This document shows, piece after piece, positions 35,033 through 43,231 of a DNA stretch of 64,000 bases. Both the position numbers and the translations under genes were made by a program. Under the pieces are notes generated by a model. The model had not been told where the DNA came from and did no database searches. It worked only from the letters and a program-made list of their open reading frames with translations. The first letter of the stretch is position 1; each line of letters starts with the position of its first letter. This DNA comes from CAVSCD01 sp963726335 (GTDB lineage: Bacteria > Acidobacteriota > Aminicenantia > Aminicenantales > UBA8522): assembly GCA_963726335.1 (NCBI GenBank), contig CAVSCD010000004.1:1-64000 (forward strand), in the 5' to 3' direction.

Positions 35033-35061
35033 ATTCTAGCACAGCGGGTTGAATTTTGTAA
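35033..35061 (-). promoter_or_regulatory. Promoter of the MinD-like operon, overlapping the rpoZ promoter
   Basis: On the minus strand TTACAA (35061-35056), a 17-base spacer and TAGAAT (35038-35033) can be read. The box overlaps the divergent rpoZ promoter at 35049-35077, so the two transcription units may compete. Confidence 0.45.
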
Positions 35062-35077
35062 GGGTTTTTGCTATCCT
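35049..35077 (+). promoter_or_regulatory. Promoter of rpoZ
   Basis: TTGAAT (35049-35054), exactly 17 bases, then TATCCT (35072-35077), 43 bases before the TTG start of rpoZ. Confidence 0.5.
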
Positions 35078-35119
35078 TGTAACGCGTCGGTTCCCGAACC
35101 CGCAAGGAGACCTCGATCA

Positions 35120-35539
35120 TTGAAAGACTTCGCCAGTATCGATAGCAAATACCGTTTCGTCATCATCGCCTCCAAGCGCGCCAAAGAAATCCTGAAGGGC
35201 GCCAAGCCGCGGATCAAGACCAAGTCCAAGAACGCGATCCGCATCGCCCAAAGCGAGGTCAAGCTGGGCCTCGTCGATTTCGAGATCATCCCGACCGTCA
35301 AGGAAGAGATCCCCGAACCCGAGGAGCGCGTCTTCCTGGGCGCGCACGCGGGCGTCATCTTCGAGGAAGAGCACGAACCGGAAGCCGAAGTGGCCGGAAA
35401 AGCGGCGCCGGCCGCGGCCGAGGAAGGCGAGGAGCTGGGCGTCGATTTCACCGATGAGTTCGAAGGTCCCGAGGAAGGCGAGGAAGAGGAAAAAGAGGGC
35501 GCCGAAGAAGAGTCCGGGACCGAAGAGGAAGAGAGCTAG
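35120..35539 (+). CDS. rpoZ: RNA polymerase omega subunit with long acidic tail
   Basis: Omega assists assembly of the beta' subunit of RNA polymerase. The TTG start at 35120 has AAGGAG ten bases upstream. The N-terminal 60 residues show the conserved fold (DSKYRFVIIASKRAKEILKG, then KSKNAIRIAQSEVKLGLVDF). After a proline-rich bridge the C-terminal half is a Glu/Ala-rich acidic tail (EEGEELGVDFTDEFEGPEEG and onward to the last residue). At 139 residues it is about 50 longer than E. coli omega. A rho-independent terminator follows. Omega genes often lie near gmk; that is not the case here. Confidence 0.85.
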   Translation: MKDFASIDSKYRFVIIASKRAKEILKGAKPRIKTKSKNAIRIAQSEVKLGLVDFEIIPTVKEEIPEPEERVFLGAHAGVIFEEEHEPEAEVAGKAAPAAAEEGEELGVDFTDEFEGPEEGEEEEKEGAEEESGTEEEES

Positions 35540-35557
35540 CCTGACTTATTCATAAAA

Positions 35558-35597
35558 AGCGCCTCGTCTTTTTCCATCTCTCTTTATGAGGCGTTTT
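35558..35597 (+). terminator. Rho-independent terminator after rpoZ
   Basis: The inverted repeat AGCGCCTC / GAGGCGTT is closed by a loop of about 20 bases and followed by a TTTTTT run (about 35593-35599). It lies 20 bases after the rpoZ stop. Confidence 0.65.
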
Positions 35598-35672
35598 TTA
35601 CCCTTCGGGCGAACCGATTCGGCCCCATCTGCTTCGTTCTCGGAGTTCGCTGTACCAAAGAGTACAGCTTCA

Positions 35673-35722
35673 CCCCTCGGGCCTCGCATCTGGGGGCCGC
35701 CTCGATTCGTGAATAATTCAGG
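35673..35722 (+). repeat. Intergenic repeat at convergent gene ends (copy 2)
   Basis: This segment matches 22778-22826 over almost its whole length (CCCCTCGGGCCTCGCATCTG, GGGGCCGCCTCG, ATTCGTGAATAATTCAGG). As in copy 1 it directly abuts the stop codon of a minus-strand gene that faces a plus-strand gene. Confidence 0.6.
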
Positions 35723-36238
35723 TTAGACCGCTTTCCCGGCGTCCCGGATCATTTCCACGTAATCGCGCTTGATCATCTGCGCGGGAGTATACCCCAAAGT
35801 TTTCGCGAGCTTGACGATATCGCTGCGCTCGCCTTCGAGCTCGGCGAAATTCCCCGCTGCGGTTTCGTCGAGGCAGATTTTGACGCTCCCTTTGCGATAA
35901 ACAGTCCGGTGCTTGCCGTAGCGGAAAGTGGGGATGAGCCCGAGCGACTTCAGGATCCGCCGGATCTGTTTGCCGTTCCGGACCTCCGTCTCGAACTCGT
36001 CCCGGACCTTGAAGCGCCTCGATTTCTGCGGCGTCCCCTTGAAGGTGAGGAAGGACTTGCGCCCGGCGTCCCGGAGCCTGAGGGCTTGGCCTCTGCTCCG
36101 GAGCTCGCCCGAACGGAAATCATAAAGCGTGTTCTCCTCGGCGTGGCGCTCCTTATCGAGGCGGGCGCCGGCGCGGAGCAGCGATTCGCGGAAGGCCTTC
36201 AGATCGGCGACGGGAAGCTTGACTTCGATCTCGACCAT
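35723..36238 (-). CDS. CYTH domain protein (class IV adenylate cyclase / CyaB-like)
   Basis: CYTH proteins act on triphosphates inside a beta-tunnel. The 171-residue protein opens with the ExExK signature (VEIEVKLPVADLKAFRESL), then ENTLYDFRSGELRSRGQALR, RKSFLTFKGTPQKSRRFKVR, KHRTVYRKGSVKICLDE and NFAELEGE, the alternating basic and acidic strands of the tunnel. This subgroup is often annotated as class IV adenylate cyclase, but thiamine-triphosphatase-like or polyphosphate activity is possible. It ends the minus-strand group YajQ, polyprenyl synthase, CYTH, 13 bases after the synthase gene. Confidence 0.85.
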   Translation of the reverse strand: MVEIEVKLPVADLKAFRESLLRAGARLDKERHAEENTLYDFRSGELRSRGQALRLRDAGRKSFLTFKGTPQKSRRFKVRDEFETEVRNGKQIRRILKSLGLIPTFRYGKHRTVYRKGSVKICLDETAAGNFAELEGERSDIVKLAKTLGYTPAQMIKRDYVEMIRDAGKAV

Positions 36239-36251
36239 CGGGCGACGGGCG

Positions 36252-37274
36252 TCAGTGTTCCCGCCTCAGGACGAAGTCGGCGAGCAGGCTGAGGGCCTCG
36301 CGGTGGGCCGAGGCGGGGAAGCTGCTCATGATCTCCCGGGCCCGGAGCGAGTATTCCTGGGCCCTGCGGAAGGTGTAATCCAGGGCGCCGTTCCCGCTGA
36401 CGATGTCCAGGATCTCGCGTTGGGTTTCCTCGCGCAGGGACTTGTCTTCGAGGAGCGCCCGGAGGCGCAGGCCGTTGTGGCGGCCGTCGCTGTTGATGGA
36501 GTAGATGAGCGGCAGCGTGATCCGGCCCTCCCGGATATCCGAGAGGACGGGCTTGCCCAGGCGTTCGCGGCTGCCCTTGAAGTCGAGCAGGTCGTCGATG
36601 ATCTGGAACGCCAGCCCCAGGTTGAGGCCGTAGGCCGCCAGCGCCTCCTGCTGTTCCGGCGAGGCTTCGGCGAGGACGCCGCCGATCCGGCAGGAGGCGG
36701 CGAACAGGACGGCGGTCTTGTCGTTGATGATCCCCAGGTACTCCCGCTCGGACAGGCTGAGATCGCCGCTCCTCCGGAACTCGTCGAGCTCCCCCTCGAT
36801 CATCCGGGTCGAGACGTCGGTCAGGATGCGGACGATCTGCGGATAGGCGCTGCCCAGGGCAAGCCCGATGGTCTTGATGTAGAGAAAATCCCCGAGCAGA
36901 ACGGAGACGTTGGAACCCCAGCGGGCGTGGACCGTGTCGACGCCCCGCCGGAGGTCGGCCTTGTCGATGATGTCGTCGTGGATGAGGCTCGCCGTGTGGA
37001 TGAATTCGACGAGCGAGGCCGCCTGGATGTGGTCCTCGCCGCCGTAGCCCAGAAGCCTGGAGGAGAGGATGAGCAGGGCGGGGCGGATGCGCTTGCCCCG
37101 CTTTTTGAAGAGGTAACCGTTGATCTCCGAAACCAGCCGGTTCGCGGACGAGGTGAAGACCTGGAGCTTTTCCTCGACCCGGCCGAGCTCCGCCTGGATG
37201 TGCGTATAAACATCCACGAGGTCGCGGCGCCCCGAGAGGAGCTCGCTCGCCGGCGCGGTGTTGGGCTCTTTCAT
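36252..37274 (-). CDS. Polyprenyl (trans-isoprenyl) diphosphate synthase
   Basis: The 340-residue enzyme condenses isopentenyl diphosphate onto allylic diphosphates to make quinone or other polyprenyl chains. Both aspartate-rich metal sites are present: the first in IHTASLIHDDIIDKADLRRG and the second in LAFQIIDDLLDFKGSRERLG, with the FLYIKTIGLALG helix and the KTAVLFAASCRIGGVLAE segment. The length and the small residues before the first Asp-rich motif suggest a long-chain synthase (octaprenyl/heptaprenyl type). ATG 37274 overlaps the yajQ stop by four bases, showing coupling. Confidence 0.9.
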   Translation of the reverse strand: MKEPNTAPASELLSGRRDLVDVYTHIQAELGRVEEKLQVFTSSANRLVSEINGYLFKKRGKRIRPALLILSSRLLGYGGEDHIQAASLVEFIHTASLIHDDIIDKADLRRGVDTVHARWGSNVSVLLGDFLYIKTIGLALGSAYPQIVRILTDVSTRMIEGELDEFRRSGDLSLSEREYLGIINDKTAVLFAASCRIGGVLAEASPEQQEALAAYGLNLGLAFQIIDDLLDFKGSRERLGKPVLSDIREGRITLPLIYSINSDGRHNGLRLRALLEDKSLREETQREILDIVSGNGALDYTFRRAQEYSLRAREIMSSFPASAHREALSLLADFVLRREH

Positions 37275-37762
37275 CGGTAGTTGGCAAAATCCATGTGAAT
37301 GCCCAGGTCGGTCGTCTTGAACAGGGCGATGATCTCCTGCAGGACGTCGATCTTCTGGGAGGAGACGCGTACCTGGTCGGCCTGGATCGCCGCCTGGGCT
37401 TTAAATTTGTGCTGCTTGATGAGCTTGACGATCTCCCGGGCCTTCTCGATCGGTATCCCGGCCTGAAAATGGACCTCCCGCTTGACCGTGCGGTTGGGGC
37501 CGTCTTCGATCTTCTGGTAGAGCACGGCCTTGAGGGGGACGTGCCTCTTGACCATCTTCTGCTCGAGGACGTCGACCAGGCTGCGGAGCTTGGTGTCGTC
37601 GTCGGCGATCAGAATCAGCTTGTCTTTTTCCTGGATGATCTCGGCCCGGCTGTGCTTGAAATCAAACCGGTTGGTGATCTCCTTGAGGGCGGTCTGGACG
37701 GCGTTAGAGACCTCCTGCCAGTCGATCTTGGAGACGATGTCAAAGGAATGATCTTGCGCCAT
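37271..37762 (-). CDS. YajQ family nucleotide-binding protein
   Basis: A 163-residue protein of the YajQ/DUF520 family, some members of which bind cyclic di-GMP. The start MAQDHSFDIVSKIDWQEVSN is typical; ATG 37762 is chosen over an upstream in-frame ATG because it matches the family N-terminus. Further blocks are VQTALKEITNRFDFKHSRAE, VKREVHFQAGIPIEKAREIV and the C-terminal VRVSSQKIDVLQEIIALFKT with HMDFANYR. It is first in a three-gene minus-strand operon with polyprenyl synthase and CYTH genes. Confidence 0.92.
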   Translation of the reverse strand: MAQDHSFDIVSKIDWQEVSNAVQTALKEITNRFDFKHSRAEIIQEKDKLILIADDDTKLRSLVDVLEQKMVKRHVPLKAVLYQKIEDGPNRTVKREVHFQAGIPIEKAREIVKLIKQHKFKAQAAIQADQVRVSSQKIDVLQEIIALFKTTDLGIHMDFANYR

Positions 37763-37795
37763 GCCCGCATATCTTAGCATTGAAGGGTGAGTTTT

Positions 37796-38585
37796 TCAAA
37801 CGCTTTTCAGCCCTGGGAAAAGCGTTTGAAAGTTGAGGAGCAATTGGGGGGCGAGGGCGTCGAGGGGCATCTTCCGGAGGTCGGCCAGGCGGCGGGCGGT
37901 CTCGACGACGAAAGCCGGCTCGTTCCGGGCGGCCCTGCGCCGGAGCGGAGACGGCGTCAGATACGGCGAATCGGTCTCTACGAGCAACCGGCCGCCCGGA
38001 ATGTCCGCCGCGATCTGCCGGATGTCGCCCGCGCTCGGGTAGGTGAGGATGCCGGAAAAAGAGATGGCAAAACCCCGGTCCATCATCCTCCAGGCCGTTA
38101 TCCTGTCTTCCGTGAAGCAGTGGAGGATGCCTCCCCGGCAGAAGTCTTCCTCGGCGACCGCGGCGACGATATCCGCGGCCGCCTTGCGGCTGTGGATGAT
38201 CGCCGGCAATCCCAATTCCCCGGCAAGCCGGAGCTGGGCCCGGAAGGCCTCCCGCTGTTTATCGGGGGGAGAAATCGTAGTGATAATCCAGCCCGATCTC
38301 TCCGACCGCGACGATCTTTCCCTCCTTGGCGAGCCGGCGGATGGTCTCGAGGTGAGCCGGTTCGAAGTCCTTCGCCTGGTGAGGGTGAACGCCGGCCGCG
38401 GCGGCGACCCAGGAATAGCTTCCCGTCATCTCCAAGACGCGGGCGAGGCTCACGGGGTTGGTGATGTCCGCCGGGCAGAGGAGGGAGCGGACGCCGGCCT
38501 GCCATGCCCTGGCCAGGACCTCGGTCCGGTCGGGATCGAACTCCGGCATATCCAGATGAGCGTGGGAGTCGACGAGTGCGATCAT
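37796..38585 (-). CDS. tatD: TatD family metal-dependent hydrolase, one frameshift near 38265
   Basis: TatD-type enzymes are metal-dependent nucleases of the amidohydrolase fold. The N-terminal part (IALVDSHAHLDMPEFDPDR, then AAAAGVHPHQAKDFE and VAVGEIGLDYHYDFSP) carries the HxH metal pair and the catalytic Glu of GEIGLDY. The second part (LGLPAIIHSRKAAADIVAAV, GGILHCFTEDRITAW and LLVETDSPYLTPSP) is in another frame from about 38265 and supplies the remaining His and Asp. Joined, it has about 262 residues, the family length. The single break is probably a sequence error. Confidence 0.85.
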
Positions 38586-38700
38586 GCCGTGGATTCGGAC
38601 AAGGCGGCTTTCAGGGTCCGGCGGCCGGCGTGCTCCCGCGAGCCTGCCCGCCGGCTCAACGCCGGTCCCATGCCGTCCGGTTCCTGCCGCCCCTGGCCGC

Positions 38701-40470
38701 TCACTGGGCCATGGACATTTTCAGATAGCGGATGGGCATCGCGCCGAAGCTCAGGAGCTTCGTGAGGAACTCCTTCTCGGTGAAGGCGTCGCCCTTGAGC
38801 TTCCTGTAATCCTTATGCATGTCGATGATTTCCTGGAGCCCGATGTAGGCGTAAGCCGCGTCGCAGGGCTTGAGGAGGATGCGGTTCCAGTTCTGCTCGG
38901 CTTCGCCTTCGGTCTGGAACCCGCCGTTCACCATGTACTTGATGGCGTCCTCTTTGGTCTGGCTGCCCTCGTGGATGTTGAGCTCGAGCAGAAAATCGAT
39001 GACCGTCTTCAGCTGGAACTTGAGCTGGTTGAGCCGCAGCCTGAGGTCGTAGTTGCCGAAACCGTTGGCGACGAGAAGGTCGGTGACGTAGGACGGCCAG
39101 CCCTTGATGAGCGGCATGTTGGGATACAGCTTTCTGATCACCGACGAATTCTGCTGGGTGAAGAAGAGGGGTGCGAAAGGCCCGGGATAGATATTCCGGG
39201 CGACGAAGAAATTCAGGTAGTAATTGTTGATTCCCTCGAGGAACGAGGTGGACTGCTCGTCGGTCCAGGCTTCGGGGATGGGCGCGACCCAGGCCGTAAA
39301 GCTGCCGCCTGTCTCATAGGCGCCGGGCCCGGCGATCCCGGAGAGCGTGATGCCGCTCTCGGCCAGGGGCATCGGTTCGACGGCCAGCGCGGCTTCCGGA
39401 AGGGGCGCCAACTGCTTCTGGGTGAGGAAAGCCTTGATGGTCTCGACCTCGGCCTTGGTCCGGGCGACGAAATCCGGCTCGGCCGCGTGCTCGACCTTGA
39501 TCTTGTCCAGAACGCCCTTGATGAAGATGTTCCGGAGCTGCTCCTCGGAGTACTGGGTGGAGATCTGCTCCATGTTGATGTTGGGATACATGATCCGGTA
39601 GAAGGGCATCGAGACGATGGCCATCTCCCGGCGGATGTTGTTGTAGTCGGCCCTGGCTCTGGCCACGAGCTCGGTCGGCGGGATGCTGAACTCGCTGGTC
39701 AGGCTCAGCATGCGCACATGGGTCTGCTCGCCCAGCCGGAAATTCCCGGTGGACCGGGGCAGGAGCTCGGATTTGAGGAAGGATTCATAATTCTGGAGGG
39801 CGGCGGTCGCCTTGGCCAGCTCGGCCAGGAACTTGCCTTTGGCCTCCGCGGAGCCGGGCTCGGCCAGCTTGGCGGCCTCGGCGGTATAGAAAGCCAGGAC
39901 CCCCGGGAACTGAGCGATGGCCGTCTCGGTGTAAGCCTGGGGCGGGGTTTTGAGGTTTTCCCGCGCCTGCTTGACCAGGTTGACCAGGGCGGACGCTCTC
40001 GAAGCGGCGCTTTTCAGGCGGGCATCGAGAGGGGCGGACTCGTTCGTCAGCAGGCCCCGGAGGCTATTGTAGAAGATCTGGTTGTAGAAGACCGGGTTGT
40101 ACTCCCAGGGGAGCAGGGCCTCGTGCCGCATGAGCTCGAGCTCGAGGGCGTTCCTGACGATGTCGTAGTCGATCTGGGCGCTTGGACCGAGCTTGGTCCG
40201 GTCGACCTTGGTGACGAGTTCCTGGTTGAACGTGTCCAGGTCATCGTGGTGTTTTTCGATCGCGCCGCCGCCCAGGTCCTCGAGCCGGTCGTCGTATTTA
40301 TGATACCCCGCCAGCGTCGCCGCCGTCGGGTAGAATTTCCAGTAGGCGTCGAGGTAGCTATCCATCGTCTTCTGGAATTTGCCTTCTTCCGCATTCTGCT
40401 GGGAGAAGAGAAACCCGAAGCCGAACAGAAGGAACATGCCGAGAGCCACGGGAACAAGCGTTTTTTTCAT
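38701..40470 (-). CDS. DUF885 family exported protein with altered metal-binding motif
   Basis: The 589-residue protein has a signal peptide (MKKTLVPVALGMFLLFGFGF) and the alpha-helical DUF885 fold: the N-terminal YWKFYPTAATLAGYHKYDDR (family hallmark), then QIDYDIVRNALELELMRHEA and the C-terminal IGLQEIIDMHKDYRKLKGDA. DUF885 proteins are taken to be zinc peptidases with a HExxPGH motif. At that position (about residue 424) this protein has RNIYPGP, so both histidines and the glutamate are lost. It may be a non-catalytic homologue. It is transcribed alone, upstream of tatD on the same strand. Confidence 0.8.
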   Translation of the reverse strand: MKKTLVPVALGMFLLFGFGFLFSQQNAEEGKFQKTMDSYLDAYWKFYPTAATLAGYHKYDDRLEDLGGGAIEKHHDDLDTFNQELVTKVDRTKLGPSAQIDYDIVRNALELELMRHEALLPWEYNPVFYNQIFYNSLRGLLTNESAPLDARLKSAASRASALVNLVKQARENLKTPPQAYTETAIAQFPGVLAFYTAEAAKLAEPGSAEAKGKFLAELAKATAALQNYESFLKSELLPRSTGNFRLGEQTHVRMLSLTSEFSIPPTELVARARADYNNIRREMAIVSMPFYRIMYPNINMEQISTQYSEEQLRNIFIKGVLDKIKVEHAAEPDFVARTKAEVETIKAFLTQKQLAPLPEAALAVEPMPLAESGITLSGIAGPGAYETGGSFTAWVAPIPEAWTDEQSTSFLEGINNYYLNFFVARNIYPGPFAPLFFTQQNSSVIRKLYPNMPLIKGWPSYVTDLLVANGFGNYDLRLRLNQLKFQLKTVIDFLLELNIHEGSQTKEDAIKYMVNGGFQTEGEAEQNWNRILLKPCDAAYAYIGLQEIIDMHKDYRKLKGDAFTEKEFLTKLLSFGAMPIRYLKMSMAQ

Positions 40471-40598
40471 CCAAGCCTCCTTTTATAAAACCACCGGATC
40501 CGCGCCGGCGTCCACCACGGATACACTCCGGCCGGCGGAATATTCCGGGATGATCATGCTAACACAAACGCGGATTTCAAGGGAAGCGATTCTTGACA

Positions 40599-41601
40599 TC
40601 ACCACCGGATGACCGCCGACGCCCAGGTGTAGCCCGAGCCGAAAGCCGTGAGGACGATGATGTCGCCTCGCTTGACTTGTCCGCTCTGGACGATCTCGTC
40701 GAGAGCGATCGGGATCGACGCCGCCGTCGTATTTCCATATCGGTCGATGTTGCGAACGATTTTTTCCGGGGGGAGCCGGAGGATATGTCCCACCATCTGG
40801 CTGATCCGGTCGTTGGCCTGGTGGGGGATGAGCCAGTCGATGTCCTCGACCCGCAGCCCGTTGTGCTGGAGCGCCACCCGGACGGCCTCGGGCATGCGCT
40901 CCGAGGCGCTCTTGAAGACGTTCCGCCCCTCCATCCTGGGGAAAAACCTCTTGGAGAGGATCAGGCCCTCGGAGACGGCGGGCTTGTCCTGACAGCTCGG
41001 CTTTTCCATCCACAGGTCGGAGTAGTGGCTGCCGTCGGCGAACAGATGCGTGGAGAGGACGCCCCGGCCGTCGCCGTCGGCGGAGGGCTCGAGGACAATC
41101 GCGCCGGCGCCGTCGCCGAACAGGACGGCCATGTCCCGGCCCTCGTCCGAGTAGTCGAGGTTTGTGGACTGGACCTCGGCGGCGACGAGCAGAATCTTCT
41201 TGTACGTCCCCGTCCTGATGTATTGGTCCGCCACGGAAAGGGCATAGATGAACCCCGAGCACTGATTCCTGACGTCAAGGGCGCCGACCGGCGCGAGCCC
41301 CAGCCGGGCCTGGATCTTAACACCTATGCCCGGAAAATAATGGTCGGGCGAGATGGTCGCGGCGATGATGAAATCGATCTCGGCTTTGTCGATGCCGGCG
41401 TTGGCGATGGCCCGCAGGGCGGCTTCATAGCCCAGGTCCGAGCGCCGAGACGCCGGGCACGACGTGATGTCTCTCGGCGATCCCCGTCCGCTGGCGGATC
41501 CAGGCGTCCGACGTGTCCATCAGCTTTTCGAGGTCGGAATTGGTGACGACGCCGGGGGGCACGAAGTGGCCGATCCCGGTGATGACTGTCCGAACGCTCA
41601 T
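40599..41601 (-). CDS. fabH: 3-oxoacyl-ACP synthase III (FabH), one frameshift near 41440
   Basis: FabH starts fatty-acid synthesis by condensing acetyl-CoA with malonyl-ACP. From ATG 41601 the N-terminus is MSVRTVITGIGHFVPPGVVT, then DTSDAWIRQRTGIAERH. The catalytic triad is complete: Cys in VRNQCSGFIYALSVAD, His in DWLIPHQANDRIS and Asn in NIDRYGNTTAASIPIAL. One extra base near 41440 separates the first 55 residues from the rest. The whole has about 333 residues, as expected. Because fabH is normally essential, the break is probably an error. No other fab gene is nearby. Confidence 0.88.
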
Positions 41602-41691
41602 CTTGATGGCCGGTATTATATCCAACGCCTCTCCAAAAATAAAGGCCCTATATTGACGGGGTGCGGCGGCGGCGGTAACATGGATCCGATC

Positions 41692-42177
41692 ATGAAAGTG
41701 CGATATCCGCTGCTGTCCGCCCTGATTTTGCTGTTGCTCTGGCCGCCTCCGGGCGGGGCGCAGGAAGAGCTGCTGCGGGTCGAGGCCTCGGCCGTTCCCC
41801 GCCGCCTGTCCCGGGGCGAGGAGGGCCACATCGTCCTCAAGCTCGGCGTCGAGACGGGCATCACCGTCAGTCCGCACCCCGAATTCATTGTCGAGTTCAA
41901 GCCCTGCGAAGAGCTCATCTTCCCCAAGAATTTTTTCACGGCGACGGACCTGGGAGTGGACACGCTGGAAAAGGACGGGCAGCCGTATCTCAGCTTCGAC
42001 GAGCCGCTCAGGATCCCGCTGACGGTCAGCCCCAAGGCGAGACGGGGGAGCTACATCCTGGAGGGCCGGATCAAGTACTGCGCCCTGTCGACGGCCGAAG
42101 GCTGGTGCGTCAAGAACGTCGCCAAATTCTATGTGGCGTATTCGACCCGGACGGCGGCCGCCGCCAAGAAATCCTGA
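41692..42177 (+). CDS. Exported protein resembling the DsbD alpha domain
   Basis: ATG 41692 (an in-frame ATG lies at 41680) opens a signal peptide (MKVRYPLLSALILLLLWPPP) and a mature domain of about 135 residues rich in beta strands. It shows FKPCEELIFPKNFF, RIPLTVSPKARRGSYILEGR and a Cys pair in IKYCALSTAEGWCVKNVA. The order of a lone Cys followed by a spaced Cys pair after a Gly-rich strand recalls the N-terminal disulfide-exchanging domain of DsbD. That family assignment is tentative. It is divergent from fabH and convergent with the epimerase gene. Confidence 0.6.
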   Translation: MKVRYPLLSALILLLLWPPPGGAQEELLRVEASAVPRRLSRGEEGHIVLKLGVETGITVSPHPEFIVEFKPCEELIFPKNFFTATDLGVDTLEKDGQPYLSFDEPLRIPLTVSPKARRGSYILEGRIKYCALSTAEGWCVKNVAKFYVAYSTRTAAAAKKS

Positions 42178-42181
42178 ACCC

Positions 42182-43147
42182 TCAGAGCCAGCCGTGCTCT
42201 TTATACCAGGCGATGGTTTCCGCCATCCCTTCTTCGAGCGCGGTGCGCGCCTCGAAGGACAGTTCAGCCCTGGCCTTGGCCGTCTCGGCCACCCAGCCCG
42301 TCTGGGTCAGCTCCCTGTACTTGTCGCGGCAGAAGAGGGAGAGATTTCCCGTCAGGCGGCTGCGCACTTCGGACACGACGGAAGCGCCATAAAGAACTTG
42401 GAGGGGGAGGGTGACTTTCCTGGGCCGGATCCCCATGGCCCGGACGGCGGCGTCGCCCACCTGCTCCCAATCGTAGCTTCCGGGCGCGGCGACGTTGAAG
42501 ATCTCGCCGCTCGGGATCTCCTTTCGGGCGCTCAGCACGAGGGCCTCGGCCACGTCCTTGACGTAGCACAGGCTGGCCTTCGTTTGCTTCCTGAAGACCG
42601 GGAAGAAGAGGCTCTTGATCATCCGGAAATATTCCACGAAGTCCCTGTCGCCCGGCCCGTAGACGGCGCTCGGGCGGAGGATGACCACGGGAAATTCGCC
42701 GCGGTACTTCAGGACTTCCTGCTCGCCGAGCAGCTTGCTCCGACCGTAGGAGCTCACGGGGTGGGGCGCGTCGTCTTCCCGGACGGAGCGGTCGGCCGGG
42801 GATGGGCCGCCGGCCGCGATGCTGCTGAGGACGATCAGCTTGAAGCTCGACCGGGCGGCGGCCAGGGAGCGGCACAGGCTTGCCGTTCCCGCCCGGTTTA
42901 CATTATAATAGCTTGCCGAATCGAGCGATCGCGTGCAGCCGGCGAGGTGAAAGACGAGGTCGAATCCCTCCGGAAGCGGCGGGATGGCGAATAAATCTCC
43001 CCGCAACGGCCGGACGTTTTTTTTCTCGAGCTCGGCGGCCTTGGCCGGGTCCCGCACCAGGGCCCAGATTTCGCAGCCCTGGGCCAGGAGCCGGTCGATC
43101 AGGTGACGGCCGATGAAGCCCGTCCCGCCGGTCACGATGGCTTTCAC
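42182..43147 (-). CDS. NAD-dependent epimerase/dehydratase (extended SDR)
   Basis: A 321-residue nucleotide-sugar-type short-chain dehydrogenase, starting at GTG 43147. The cofactor motif is VTGGTGFIGRHLIDRLL, followed by DLVFHLAGC, the catalytic serine strand VLSSIAAGG and the YxxxK motif in PVSSYGRSKLLGEQEVLKY. The substrate region RPSAVYGPGDRDFVEYFRMI and the C-terminal AELSFEARTALEEGMAETIA are typical of extended SDRs acting on sugars or sterol-like substrates. The exact substrate cannot be inferred. It is transcribed away from the S55-like gene, whose start lies 85 bases off. Confidence 0.85.
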   Translation of the reverse strand: MKAIVTGGTGFIGRHLIDRLLAQGCEIWALVRDPAKAAELEKKNVRPLRGDLFAIPPLPEGFDLVFHLAGCTRSLDSASYYNVNRAGTASLCRSLAAARSSFKLIVLSSIAAGGPSPADRSVREDDAPHPVSSYGRSKLLGEQEVLKYRGEFPVVILRPSAVYGPGDRDFVEYFRMIKSLFFPVFRKQTKASLCYVKDVAEALVLSARKEIPSGEIFNVAAPGSYDWEQVGDAAVRAMGIRPRKVTLPLQVLYGASVVSEVRSRLTGNLSLFCRDKYRELTQTGWVAETAKARAELSFEARTALEEGMAETIAWYKEHGWL

Positions 43148-43231
43148 GGTCGGGATTTTAAGGGAAATGCGCGTCCGGGTCAAACCGTCCCCGAGCCGGG
43201 GTCGAAAGAGAGAATCGAGAGAGAACAGAGG

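Noticed and set aside
38584..40488. 634-codon plus-strand frame over the DUF885 gene
   Set aside because: A shadow frame with no domain pattern; the minus strand encodes a signal peptide and the DUF885 fold.
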